Below, one piece after another: positions 5,304 through 11,046 of a stretch of 11,046 nt of DNA. This DNA comes from JAVZLH01 sp038883475 (GTDB lineage: Archaea > Thermoproteota > Bathyarchaeia > Bathyarchaeales > Bathycorpusculaceae). How positions within the stretch are numbered: the stretch's first letter is position 1; each line of letters begins with the position of its first letter. Under the pieces are notes generated by a model. It saw only the letters and a program-made list of their open reading frames with translations, was not told the origin of the DNA and did not search any database. The position numbers and the translations under genes are program-made. The stretch spans positions 1-11,046 of the forward strand of contig JAVZMA010000027.1 of assembly GCA_038883475.1 (NCBI GenBank), read 5' to 3'.

Positions 5304-6407
5304 TTAATGGATTCTTTCCGCTTCAACTCTTTCAAGGGCTTCTTTAGGAGTCATCTCGGGAACAAAGTCTTTAACTTTAACCATTTTAATTGCTTTTTTT
5401 GGACAGTGATAAGCGCATAGTCCGCATCCTATGCACCTTTCCTCTAAGAAAATAATTTTTTCTGGTTCTTTGTCATGGGGTGCATGGTAAAGGTTTGCTT
5501 TCATTGGGCAAATGCTGACGCATCTTCTGCACACATTGCATAGCTTCTCGTCTTTTACTGGAATGAAGTTTGACTTCGCTATTGCCCTTGGATTGTGCAG
5601 TTCTGTAAGTCCCCTAAGTATCATGCATGCACAAGTGCAGCAGTTGCAGATGAACTGCGGGCGTGTCTGAGTGTTAATGGTTGAGTGAACCAAACCAGCC
5701 TTCTCGGTTTTCTCCAACAATTCTAGTGCTTCCTCAACCGTTAAGTATCTTCCAAACCCCCTTTCTACCATGTAATCCGCGTAATGGTCAAAAGCCATGC
5801 AGACCTCAAGCGGATGCTCGCATCTCTTCTTTGTTCTGCAAGCACAATTTACAACGGCTATCTTTCGAGAGGTTTTTATAAACTCAGACATCTTCTCGAA
5901 AGGCAAAATCATATGCCCCCCGCTAATCTCCTTATTAACAGTTATTGTGGTTTCAATGGGCATAACCCGCACAAGAGGATAGTTGGAGGCACCAATTTCA
6001 AAGCCTCCGCCACTGAAATAATGTTTTTCAAATAGCTCACCTATTTTCCTTTTTTCATCGGAGTCGCCTCCGGAGGCGAAGTAGAACTCGAAAATACCTG
6101 GAATCATTGGCATTAAGGAGTAGTAAACATTGCCGTCTCTTTTGCTTGTAAATTTGAAAAGGAGACCTCTCGAGACTAGGCGGTCGGCAATGGCTTGAAC
6201 TTTCTCTTTTGGCTTCCCAGTTTTTTCAACCATCTGCTCAATTGTTTCTGGGTCTTGATATGGAGCTGTGAAATGCGTTAGAAATTCAGCCTCTTCCTCA
6301 TTGAAAAGAATCCTGAGTATTTCCATAACTTCTTTTGTTCGCGGGGTTCTTATGGGCCATAAGCTGATTTTTTCTCTGAGCCTTTCATAGATGTCAACTT
6401 CAACCAT
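5304..6407 (-). CDS. Winged-helix-like / Cys-rich / double [4Fe-4S] ferredoxin protein
   Basis: The ATG at 6407 gives 367 residues; AAGAAGG lies about 7 bases before it, though the frame is open to ATGs at 6413 and 6470. The N-terminal ~100 residues resemble a winged helix (PETIEQMVEKTGKPKEKVQAIADRLVSRGLL region). The middle holds two Cys clusters: C188-x-C-x5-C-x6-C203 and ICNCCTCAC (254-261). The C-terminus has two ferredoxin motifs, CNVCRRCVSICP (290-301) and CIGCGLCAYHCP (325-336). This is the layout of a widespread but uncharacterised family of anaerobes, usually annotated only as 4Fe-4S binding protein. It likely moves electrons to or from a partner. It follows the MetE-like gene on the same strand, so that methyltransferase or a corrinoid protein is the natural candidate partner (inference). 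Confidence 0.8.
   Translation of the reverse strand: MVEVDIYERLREKISLWPIRTPRTKEVMEILRILFNEEEAEFLTHFTAPYQDPETIEQMVEKTGKPKEKVQAIADRLVSRGLLFKFTSKRDGNVYYSLMPMIPGIFEFYFASGGDSDEKRKIGELFEKHYFSGGGFEIGASNYPLVRVMPIETTITVNKEISGGHMILPFEKMSEFIKTSRKIAVVNCACRTKKRCEHPLEVCMAFDHYADYMVERGFGRYLTVEEALELLEKTEKAGLVHSTINTQTRPQFICNCCTCACMILRGLTELHNPRAIAKSNFIPVKDEKLCNVCRRCVSICPMKANLYHAPHDKEPEKIIFLEERCIGCGLCAYHCPKKAIKMVKVKDFVPEMTPKEALERVEAERIH
5394..5400 (+). terminator. T7 run, possible stop signal for the Lrp transcript
   Basis: Seven Ts on the plus strand lie about 95 bases beyond the second Lrp gene, antisense to the Fe-S gene. With only 5 bp between the convergent stops, any terminator must lie inside the opposing gene. 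The T-run may simply reflect lysine codons. Confidence 0.2.
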
Positions 6408-6488
6408 AACCATGCCTTCTTTTTGCAAGATTTGTATTTGAAAGAATTTATGTCTTACATTATTTCGCACAAGTTTTGTTCATCAAAA

Positions 6489-7526
6489 CTAGGCGTAAGC
6501 CTTTTTAGAAGATTTTACGGCGTCAACAGTTCTCTTTAAAAGTTTCTGAGCTGCTTCTTGTGTTGGCCAGCCGCCCAAACCGCAGTCTGGTCCCGTGAAG
6601 GTCATTCTTTCGCCGTACTTTTCTTTTGCGTCTTCAAATCTTCTTCTTATGACATCTTCGTCTTCAACTAATTGTTCGATGCTGGGTTTCATTATGCCTT
6701 TGTCGTATAGCTCCGCCAGAATCGAGTCTATGTCTGTTCTTGCAATTCCAATCCTTACATGCTTATCTGTGGTTTCCAGTGCTTTTTTGGAGAGGCTTTC
6801 GATGTTTTTGGGAGATGCAGCGTACTCCAACGACACCACATCAATGTTCTTTGCTTTTAATATTTCTGATATAATTGATGGCGAGTGCAGATGAATCTGT
6901 TTCACCGCCCCTTCAAAGTCAAAAGCCTTCTCTAAAACGTCTAAAAAAGTGTCTCTGTCCATGGCTAAGTTTTGAAATCCTAGGCTTGGCTCATCCAGAG
7001 AAACCACCTCTGTTTTTACGTATTTAGAATTTAAAATCGAGTTTTCTGCAAAGCGTTTCACGGTTTCCGCAAACATTAAAAGAACATCTTTGTAAGGTGT
7101 GGTTCCAACCATTTTGAGGTATAGCTCTATTGGTCCAGTCACGCAGACGCGGAGCGGTATTCGTCTTCCTGTTTCTTCGTAAATTGTTTTGGCTTCCTCT
7201 TTGATTACGTGCACTTCTGGTATGACGGCGTCTCTTTCATCAACCACATATGTGCCTTGGCTCATAGCCTTCTGAATTACCTCTGTAAACTGTTTGTAAA
7301 TGTCGTAATGTTGTGGGTAATTGATGATGTCCAAACCCGCCGCGCACTTTGCCTTAAAAGAGTCCATTATGACGCGGTAAAAGTTGTTATACAAAAAATC
7401 GTCTTTTTTAATGTCTCTTCCATTAATTACCGCTTCTCTCGCAAGAGCATATGCCTTATCAAACAGTTCTCTTTTGGCATAAGCGGGAAGCGGGAAACTC
7501 CCTATGTCATCGACAAGCATATCCAT
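6489..7526 (-). CDS. MetE C-terminal-like (core) methyltransferase
   Basis: This 345-residue protein corresponds to the C-terminal catalytic barrel of MetE without the folate-side N-terminal half. It starts near D-D-I-G-S-F-P, has L-D-E-P (177-180), I-H-L-H-S-P (211-216), S-L-E-Y (232-235) and G-P-D-C-G-L-G-G-W (312-320). In MetE the zinc ligands are the second His of H-T-H-M-C, its Cys, a Glu and a late Cys. Here H214, E234 and C315 are kept, but the first Cys is replaced by P216. Short MetE-like enzymes in archaea and anaerobes (MesA-D and core-MetE types) make methionine from homocysteine with methylated corrinoids instead of methyl-folate. Methionine synthesis is thus one option, transfer to another thiol a second. 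It is followed by the Fe-S protein. ATG 7520 is an alternative leaderless start. Confidence 0.8.
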   Translation of the reverse strand: MDMLVDDIGSFPLPAYAKRELFDKAYALAREAVINGRDIKKDDFLYNNFYRVIMDSFKAKCAAGLDIINYPQHYDIYKQFTEVIQKAMSQGTYVVDERDAVIPEVHVIKEEAKTIYEETGRRIPLRVCVTGPIELYLKMVGTTPYKDVLLMFAETVKRFAENSILNSKYVKTEVVSLDEPSLGFQNLAMDRDTFLDVLEKAFDFEGAVKQIHLHSPSIISEILKAKNIDVVSLEYAASPKNIESLSKKALETTDKHVRIGIARTDIDSILAELYDKGIMKPSIEQLVEDEDVIRRRFEDAKEKYGERMTFTGPDCGLGGWPTQEAAQKLLKRTVDAVKSSKKAYA

Positions 7527-7540
7527 AGCGATAAAATTCT

Positions 7541-7558
7541 ATAAATGATGCATTTAAG
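7541..7558 (-). promoter_or_regulatory. TATA elements for the methyltransferase operon
   Basis: The minus strand has CTTAAAT (7558-7552) about 29 bp before the ATG at 7526 and ATTTATAG (7548-7541) about 24 bp before the ATG at 7520. Either spacing predicts a leaderless transcript beginning at or next to the start codon. Confidence 0.4.
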
Positions 7559-7580
7559 GTTAGCTCATGTCTCCCGTAAA

Positions 7581-7588
7581 AGATATAA
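7581..7588 (+). promoter_or_regulatory. TATA box for htpX
   Basis: AGATATAA lies about 46 bases before the ATG at 7631, which gives a short leader containing the ribosome site GGTGA at 7617-7621, 9 bases before the ATG. Confidence 0.45.
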
Positions 7589-7630
7589 GTCACCCTTTTC
7601 TTGCTGAATCAATATTGGTGAAAATAAGAA

Positions 7631-8593
7631 ATGAGCATTTGGAAACTTCGGATGTCAATGATTGCTGCTTTGGCTATAATCTTCACTTTGTCAACGTTAG
7701 TCCTAGCTATAATTCTAAGCCTTTTCCAGGTTGAATTGATTTTCATAGGAATCTTCGTTGTAGCCTTCAACATTTTACAGTGGCTAATATCACCCTACAT
7801 TATTGACGCCATATATCGCGTAAAAGAAATCCCAGAAGGCGAACATCCAAAACTCCACCAGATGGTGGAAAACTTAAGCAGCAAAAGCGGAATCAAAAAG
7901 CCAAGGCTTATGCTGGCGAATATTCCCATTCCAAACGCTTTCGCTTATGGCTCGCCGATAGCTGGAAACCGCGTCGCCGTCACAGATGGACTGCTAAAAA
8001 CTTTGGATGATGAGGAGGTTGAAGCGGTTATTGGTCACGAGTTGGGGCATCTTAAACACCGAGACGTTCAAGTTATGATGCTTGTTTCGCTTCTGCCGGC
8101 ACTCTTCTATTTCGTGGGCTACTCGCTTATGATGTCCTCTATGTACAGCCGAAGGAGAGAAGAGGGCAGCGGCACCGCTGCGTTGCTTGGCATGGGTCTA
8201 GTAGCTTTTTCGATGTTTCTAACATACGTTTGCGTTTCATTTCTAAGCCGTGTCCGAGAGTATTACGCTGACAGACACAGCGCAACCATAGTTGAAGACG
8301 GCCCTAGAAAGCTTTCCGAAGGCTTGGCAAAGATAGTTCACGCAACCAGAAACATGAAAAGGACTGGAAGGAACATGCAGAACCTAAACGCCTTCAAAGC
8401 CCTATTTATAACAGACCCAGACCGCGCAGAAATCGAATCCATGGCTGTCGCAACAATAACAGCGTCAAGCGACCAAAAGCTAGTTCAAGAAATCCTATCG
8501 CGAGAGCCAACAACTCTGGATAGAATAAAGGAAATCTTCTCAACGCATCCAAATATAATAAAACGCCTGAAAGCCCTGCAAGAACTAAGCTAA
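7631..8593 (+). CDS. htpX: HtpX-type M48 membrane zinc metalloprotease
   Basis: HtpX degrades misfolded or damaged membrane proteins. The 320-residue protein has two N-terminal membrane helices (about 10-31 and 34-55), the zinc site HELGH (136-140), two further hydrophobic segments (about 148-170 and 183-204) and the third zinc ligand E210 in REYYADRHSA. N-A-F-A-Y-G (102-107) before the zinc site is also typical of the family. All expected catalytic residues are present and the length is slightly above the common ~290. The start is supported by GGTGA at 7617-7621. It is divergent from the methyltransferase operon and ends 86 bp before the transporter gene, which has its own promoter, so the two are probably transcribed separately. 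Confidence 0.93.
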   Translation: MSIWKLRMSMIAALAIIFTLSTLVLAIILSLFQVELIFIGIFVVAFNILQWLISPYIIDAIYRVKEIPEGEHPKLHQMVENLSSKSGIKKPRLMLANIPIPNAFAYGSPIAGNRVAVTDGLLKTLDDEEVEAVIGHELGHLKHRDVQVMMLVSLLPALFYFVGYSLMMSSMYSRRREEGSGTAALLGMGLVAFSMFLTYVCVSFLSRVREYYADRHSATIVEDGPRKLSEGLAKIVHATRNMKRTGRNMQNLNAFKALFITDPDRAEIESMAVATITASSDQKLVQEILSREPTTLDRIKEIFSTHPNIIKRLKALQELS

Positions 8594-8648
8594 ACTGTGA
8601 AATTCTCACATTTAAAAACATAAGAACTTTGAGCAGTGCTTCGAAAGA

Positions 8649-8655
8649 TTTATAT
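8649..8655 (+). promoter_or_regulatory. TATA box for the ECF transporter/DUF4430 operon
   Basis: TTTATAT is a near-ideal archaeal TATA element. Its centre is 28 bp before a GTG at 8680 in frame with the transporter gene, the spacing expected for a leaderless transcript. It therefore argues against the upstream TTG at 8629 as start, since that codon would not be in the transcript. Confidence 0.6.
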
Positions 8656-8679
8656 GGTTGGATAATCCATCCAACACAC

Positions 8680-9240
8680 GTGCAGAAAGGAGAAAACACC
8701 ACCACCAAAATTGCCTTGATAAGCGTTTTAACTGCCTTATGTTTAGCGCTACAACTAGCTCCGAGACCGCCGAACGTGGAGTTCACCTCTCTTTTGACGT
8801 TCGTTGTTGGCGCTGTTTTCGGCTCGTTTATGGGCGTTTCCTTCGGTTGTTTCATAATGTTCGTTAATGGTTTTCTTTCGCCATGGGGTTTCGCCGGTCT
8901 AAACATGCCTTTTCAAATGGTTGGTATGGGTCTGGTTGGTTTGGTTGGGGGCTTGTATAGGGGTTACATGCACGACCGCTCCAGATTTGTGTCTTTTATG
9001 GAAGTCGCGGTTCTCGGAGCTTTCCTCACAGTAGTTTACGACCTCATTACAAATTTTGGAGTGGCAATCTTACCCATGATCAGCGGTGTTCCTCCAACCT
9101 TGGCTTTGCTGACTGTTCTTGCTTCTGGCGCTCCGTTTTCTTTAGTGCATGTTTGTTCAAACACCCTAGCCTTTGGGCTGATTTTTATTCCCCTTGCTAG
9201 GACGTTAAGCCAAATTCCAGTGGTGAAAAAGTTTGGTTGA
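8680..9240 (+). CDS. ECF transporter substrate-binding (S) component, CbrT-like
   Basis: The 186-residue protein is very hydrophobic with about six membrane helices, starting KIALISVLTALCLALQL. The central block TFVVGAVFG...GFLSPWGFAGLNMPFQM, followed by VGMGLVGLVGGLY, matches the S-component pattern of the CbrT-type group, in which a P-W-x-x-x...P-F-Q-M segment precedes G-L-[IV]-G-L-x-G-G-L. CbrT-type proteins are linked to cobalamin and precursor uptake. S components work with a shared EcfT and two ATPases (EcfA/A'), none of which is in the window. I chose GTG 8680 because of the TATA spacing; TTG 8629 would add 17 residues. The gene overlaps the DUF4430 gene by 8 bases, so they are coupled. 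Cobalamin as substrate is inferred from the partner and the family resemblance. Confidence 0.8.
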   Translation: MQKGENTTTKIALISVLTALCLALQLAPRPPNVEFTSLLTFVVGAVFGSFMGVSFGCFIMFVNGFLSPWGFAGLNMPFQMVGMGLVGLVGGLYRGYMHDRSRFVSFMEVAVLGAFLTVVYDLITNFGVAILPMISGVPPTLALLTVLASGAPFSLVHVCSNTLAFGLIFIPLARTLSQIPVVKKFG

Positions 9241-10024
9241 GAAAAGAACGTTGACATTTGCAACCTTAGCCGTGATTGTTTGGGCGTTTCTAGCTACAAG
9301 CTTCGCGGCATACTATTACATGCAACAATTGATGGTTAAAAACCAACTTGACGAGAAACAGCAATTGCTGACGGAATTAACAGAAAACTATGAAGACTTT
9401 GTTACAAAGCGGAACTTGCTGTTTGCTGATTATGGCGCGTTGCTTGGGGAATATCAATTGTTTCAAGGCGAGAATTACTCCTCGCTTATGAATACTTATG
9501 CAGTGTTGCTTTCGAATTTGAAAGGAAATTACACATTTACACTTAATGAGTTTCCAGAATTAAACACGACCTACAACCTTTTACTAAACGAATTTCAAGA
9601 ACTCAGCGGAAAAAGTGAAGTGACAAAGGAAGAATTCGGCTCATTACTGGAAGATTTCTATAAATTGTTCACAGCCTTATCATCGAAGGAATTAGAAAAC
9701 ACCATGGGCAAGGCAAGTTGGATACAAGTAAGCCTCTGCATAAACTACACCCTGTTAGGCGGAACTGTAGAATGGCACAACATTTCCATCCCTTCATGCG
9801 CCACCTTATTTGATTTAACGCGCGAAGCGGCTAACGTCACATATGAATATTGGGCAACAATGGAACCAGGACACATAATTATAACATCAATCAACAATCA
9901 AACGGCTTGGTGGCTTTGGTACTACTGGGATGAAAACACAAACAACTGGGTGTGGGGACCCGTGGGCTGCGACGCTTGGACTTTGAAGAACAACGGAATC
10001 TACAAATGGGATGTCTACTCATAA
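9233..10024 (+). CDS. Membrane-anchored extracellular DUF4430 protein, likely corrinoid-binding
   Basis: The 263 residues comprise a single membrane anchor (about 8-29), a helical, probably coiled-coil stalk (about 31-160), and a C-terminal DUF4430 domain (about 163-261; W-I-Q-V-S-L-C-I-N-Y-T opening, then G-H-I-I-I-T-S-I, a W-W-L-W-Y-Y-W strand and a Y-K-W-D-V-Y end). DUF4430 is related to the C-terminal domain of intrinsic factor and transcobalamin, which bind cobalamin. Seven N-glycosylation sequons (N81, N99, N111, N171, N183, N201, N222), all outside the anchor, support an external location. Cysteines 169, 189 and 246 could form a disulfide. TTG 9233 is a good start: GGTGA at 9222-9226 lies 6 bases before it. 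Overlap with the S-component gene suggests it captures ligand for that transporter. The stalk resembles no family I know. Confidence 0.8.
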   Translation: MVEKRTLTFATLAVIVWAFLATSFAAYYYMQQLMVKNQLDEKQQLLTELTENYEDFVTKRNLLFADYGALLGEYQLFQGENYSSLMNTYAVLLSNLKGNYTFTLNEFPELNTTYNLLLNEFQELSGKSEVTKEEFGSLLEDFYKLFTALSSKELENTMGKASWIQVSLCINYTLLGGTVEWHNISIPSCATLFDLTREAANVTYEYWATMEPGHIIITSINNQTAWWLWYYWDENTNNWVWGPVGCDAWTLKNNGIYKWDVYS

Positions 10025-10050
10025 AAATCCAAGCTGAGAAACCAAAAGGA

Positions 10051-10058
10051 TTTTAATT
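10051..10058 (+). promoter_or_regulatory. TATA-like element for acdB
   Basis: TTTTAATT lies about 50 bases before the TTG start at 10106, leaving room for a short leader with GAGGGAT (10092-10098). The 81-bp gap after the DUF4430 gene fits a separate transcript. Confidence 0.35.
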
Positions 10059-10105
10059 TGAAACAAGAACTAAACGTTACAAGAAATCTGTGAGGGATAT
10101 AAACC

Positions 10106-10801
10106 TTGAACAAAACAGAAAGTATCTTTAACGAAGCCCGTAAGGCTGGAAGAAAGTACCTTCTTGAAACAGAGGCTAAAAGCGTCTGTACCGAGTATGG
10201 CATTCCAGTTACAAAGTTTAAGTTAGCCAAAAGCGAGGCTGAAGCCGTTAAATTCGCAGAGGAAATAGGCTATCCAGTTGTCTTAAAAATTGTTTCACCC
10301 GACATTATTCATAAGTCCGATGTCGGCGGAGTAATCGTAAACTTGAAAGACGCAAAGGATGTTCGCGGCGCGTACAAGCAGATTTTGGAAAACGTGAAGA
10401 AACATAAAGCCGATGCGAAAATAGAGGGCATACTGGTTCAAGAGATGGCTCCAGCCTCAACCGAAGTCATAGTTGGCGCAGTTAAAGACCCGCAGTTTGG
10501 TCCAGCCATAATGTTTGGGATTGGCGGAATTTTTGTGGAAGTCTTGAAGGATGTAACCTTCAGAATAGCTCCTATAACCGAGGAGGAAGCTCGAGAAATG
10601 ATTACTGAGGTTAAGGCTTACCCACTTTTGAAAGGTTATAGGAACTTGCCGCCAGCAGACATAAACACGATAGTGGATATTTTGTTGAAAACTTCCAGGC
10701 TTGTTATGGAGCATCAGGAGATTAAGGAGCTTGACCTAAACCCGATAATGGTCTATGAGAAGGGAGCAAAAACAGTAGATGCGCGAATCATCCTCGAATG
10801 A
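10106..10801 (+). CDS. acdB: Acetyl-CoA synthetase (ADP-forming) beta subunit
   Basis: The alpha-beta enzyme converts acyl-CoA, ADP and phosphate to the acid, CoA and ATP, the main energy-saving step of peptide- and sugar-fermenting archaea. The 231-residue protein is the ATP-grasp beta subunit, the same size as the stand-alone subunits of Thermococcales. Motifs include E-I-G-Y-P-V-V-L-K with the ATP-grasp lysine, the signature S-P-D-I-I-H-K-S-D-V-G-G-V, V-Q-E-M-A, G-P-x-[IV]-M-F-G-I-G-G-I-F-V-E and E-L-D-L-N-P near the end. The CoA-binding alpha subunit is not in the window. Substrate range (acetyl, branched or aryl) cannot be read. The TTG start follows GAGGGAT (10092-10098). It overlaps the Thg1 gene by 23 bases. 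Its presence with GdhA suits amino-acid fermentation. Confidence 0.93.
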   Translation: MNKTESIFNEARKAGRKYLLETEAKSVCTEYGIPVTKFKLAKSEAEAVKFAEEIGYPVVLKIVSPDIIHKSDVGGVIVNLKDAKDVRGAYKQILENVKKHKADAKIEGILVQEMAPASTEVIVGAVKDPQFGPAIMFGIGGIFVEVLKDVTFRIAPITEEEAREMITEVKAYPLLKGYRNLPPADINTIVDILLKTSRLVMEHQEIKELDLNPIMVYEKGAKTVDARIILE

Positions 10802-11046
10802 AGACTACAGAAACTGGCTGAAACACGAAATCTTTTCTAAAACATGCGTCCCGCCCGAAACACCCTTCTTTCTTAGGCTTGACGGCTGGAAGTTTAAAGA
10901 ACTCTCAGAGGCTGTAAGTGCCGAAAAGCCCTTTGATAAAAGATTTGCAAAATGCCTTGTTTCCTCAGCAAAAATCCTTTACGAAAAAGGGTTTAACCCC
11001 ACATTAGTTTATGTTGCAAGCGACGAACTAAACATCCTTTTTGCTG
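10779..11046 (+). CDS. tRNA(His) guanylyltransferase (Thg1 family), 3' truncated by window end
   Basis: Thg1 family enzymes add nucleotides in the 3'-to-5' direction, placing G-1 on tRNA(His) or repairing tRNA 5' ends (archaeal Thg1-like proteins). The visible 89 residues carry P-F-F-L-R-L-D-G-W-K-F with the first metal-binding Asp, F-D-K-R-F in the following helix, and S-D-E-L-N-I-L-F with the second metal-binding Asp. Family members usually have D-G-R-x-F; here Trp replaces the Arg. The ATG at 10779 is the earliest possible start because a TAG precedes it directly. GGGAG lies about 12 bases upstream, inside acdB. The rest, including the H-x-I-N-N region, lies beyond the window. Confidence 0.88.
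   Translation, partial: MRESSSNEDYRNWLKHEIFSKTCVPPETPFFLRLDGWKFKELSEAVSAEKPFDKRFAKCLVSSAKILYEKGFNPTLVYVASDELNILFA

Noticed and set aside
8406..8906. A 166-residue minus-strand reading frame across the end of htpX and the start of the transporter gene.
   Set aside because: It is antisense to two well-supported genes, its composition is that of a shadow frame, and it spans the promoter between them.
1..11046. CRISPR array, insertion sequence or rRNA.
   Set aside because: No regularly spaced repeats, transposase-like protein, terminal inverted repeats or rRNA-like stretch was seen.

Overview
The window looks like a piece of an archaeal chromosome. Transcription signals are archaeal: AT-rich TATA-type boxes lie about 25-45 bp before several starts, at least two genes look leaderless, and TTG/GTG starts with GGTGA- or GAGG-type ribosome sites occur. 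The gene set also fits: a separate ADP-forming acetyl-CoA synthetase beta subunit, a Thg1-type tRNA(His) guanylyltransferase, an HtpX protease, tandem Lrp/AsnC regulators, a short MetE-like methyltransferase and heavily sequon-bearing secreted proteins. An anaerobic, amino-acid- or peptide-using lineage such as Bathyarchaeia or another Thermoproteota group is a plausible guess, but no marker gene here proves it.

Left part (1-2550), accessory in character. A DUF4258 gene overlaps by 4 bases the start of a gene that runs off the left edge and begins like DUF2283, a toxin-antitoxin-like pair. Next comes a decayed 3' end of a tRNA (ending CGGGTCC-G-CCA, arginine-like) with no 5' half, the typical scar of integration into a tRNA gene. 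Its orientation puts any element to the left, with the TA-like pair at its end. A two-gene operon follows on the minus strand, encoding a secreted or anchored beta-rich protein and a three-helix membrane protein with a beta-rich outer domain. The two share a VSYTA-[N/T]-V motif where the membrane helix meets the ectodomain.

Middle part (2551-7526), nitrogen and one-carbon metabolism. Glutamate dehydrogenase lies behind a small zinc-ribbon gene that appears broken by a one-base loss in a G7 run. Two tandem Lrp/AsnC regulators are transcribed divergently from this pair, so local control of glutamate metabolism is likely. Convergent to the regulators is an operon of a MetE-like methyltransferase followed by a protein with a winged-helix-like N-terminus, two Cys-rich clusters and two [4Fe-4S] ferredoxin motifs.

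Right part (7631-11046), plus strand. HtpX is followed by a CbrT-like ECF-transporter S component. That gene overlaps by 8 bases a membrane-anchored DUF4430 protein, whose domain is related to the cobalamin-binding end of intrinsic factor and transcobalamin. Together they suggest uptake of a corrinoid, the cofactor that folate-independent methyl transfer would need. The window closes with AcdB overlapping a truncated Thg1 gene.

The most interesting reading is a corrinoid and methyl-group theme spread over two neighbouring operons: corrinoid capture and import (8680-10024), and methyl transfer with an Fe-S partner (5304-7526). The methyltransferase lacks one of the usual zinc cysteines. The link between the two operons is inferred only from proximity and family knowledge.
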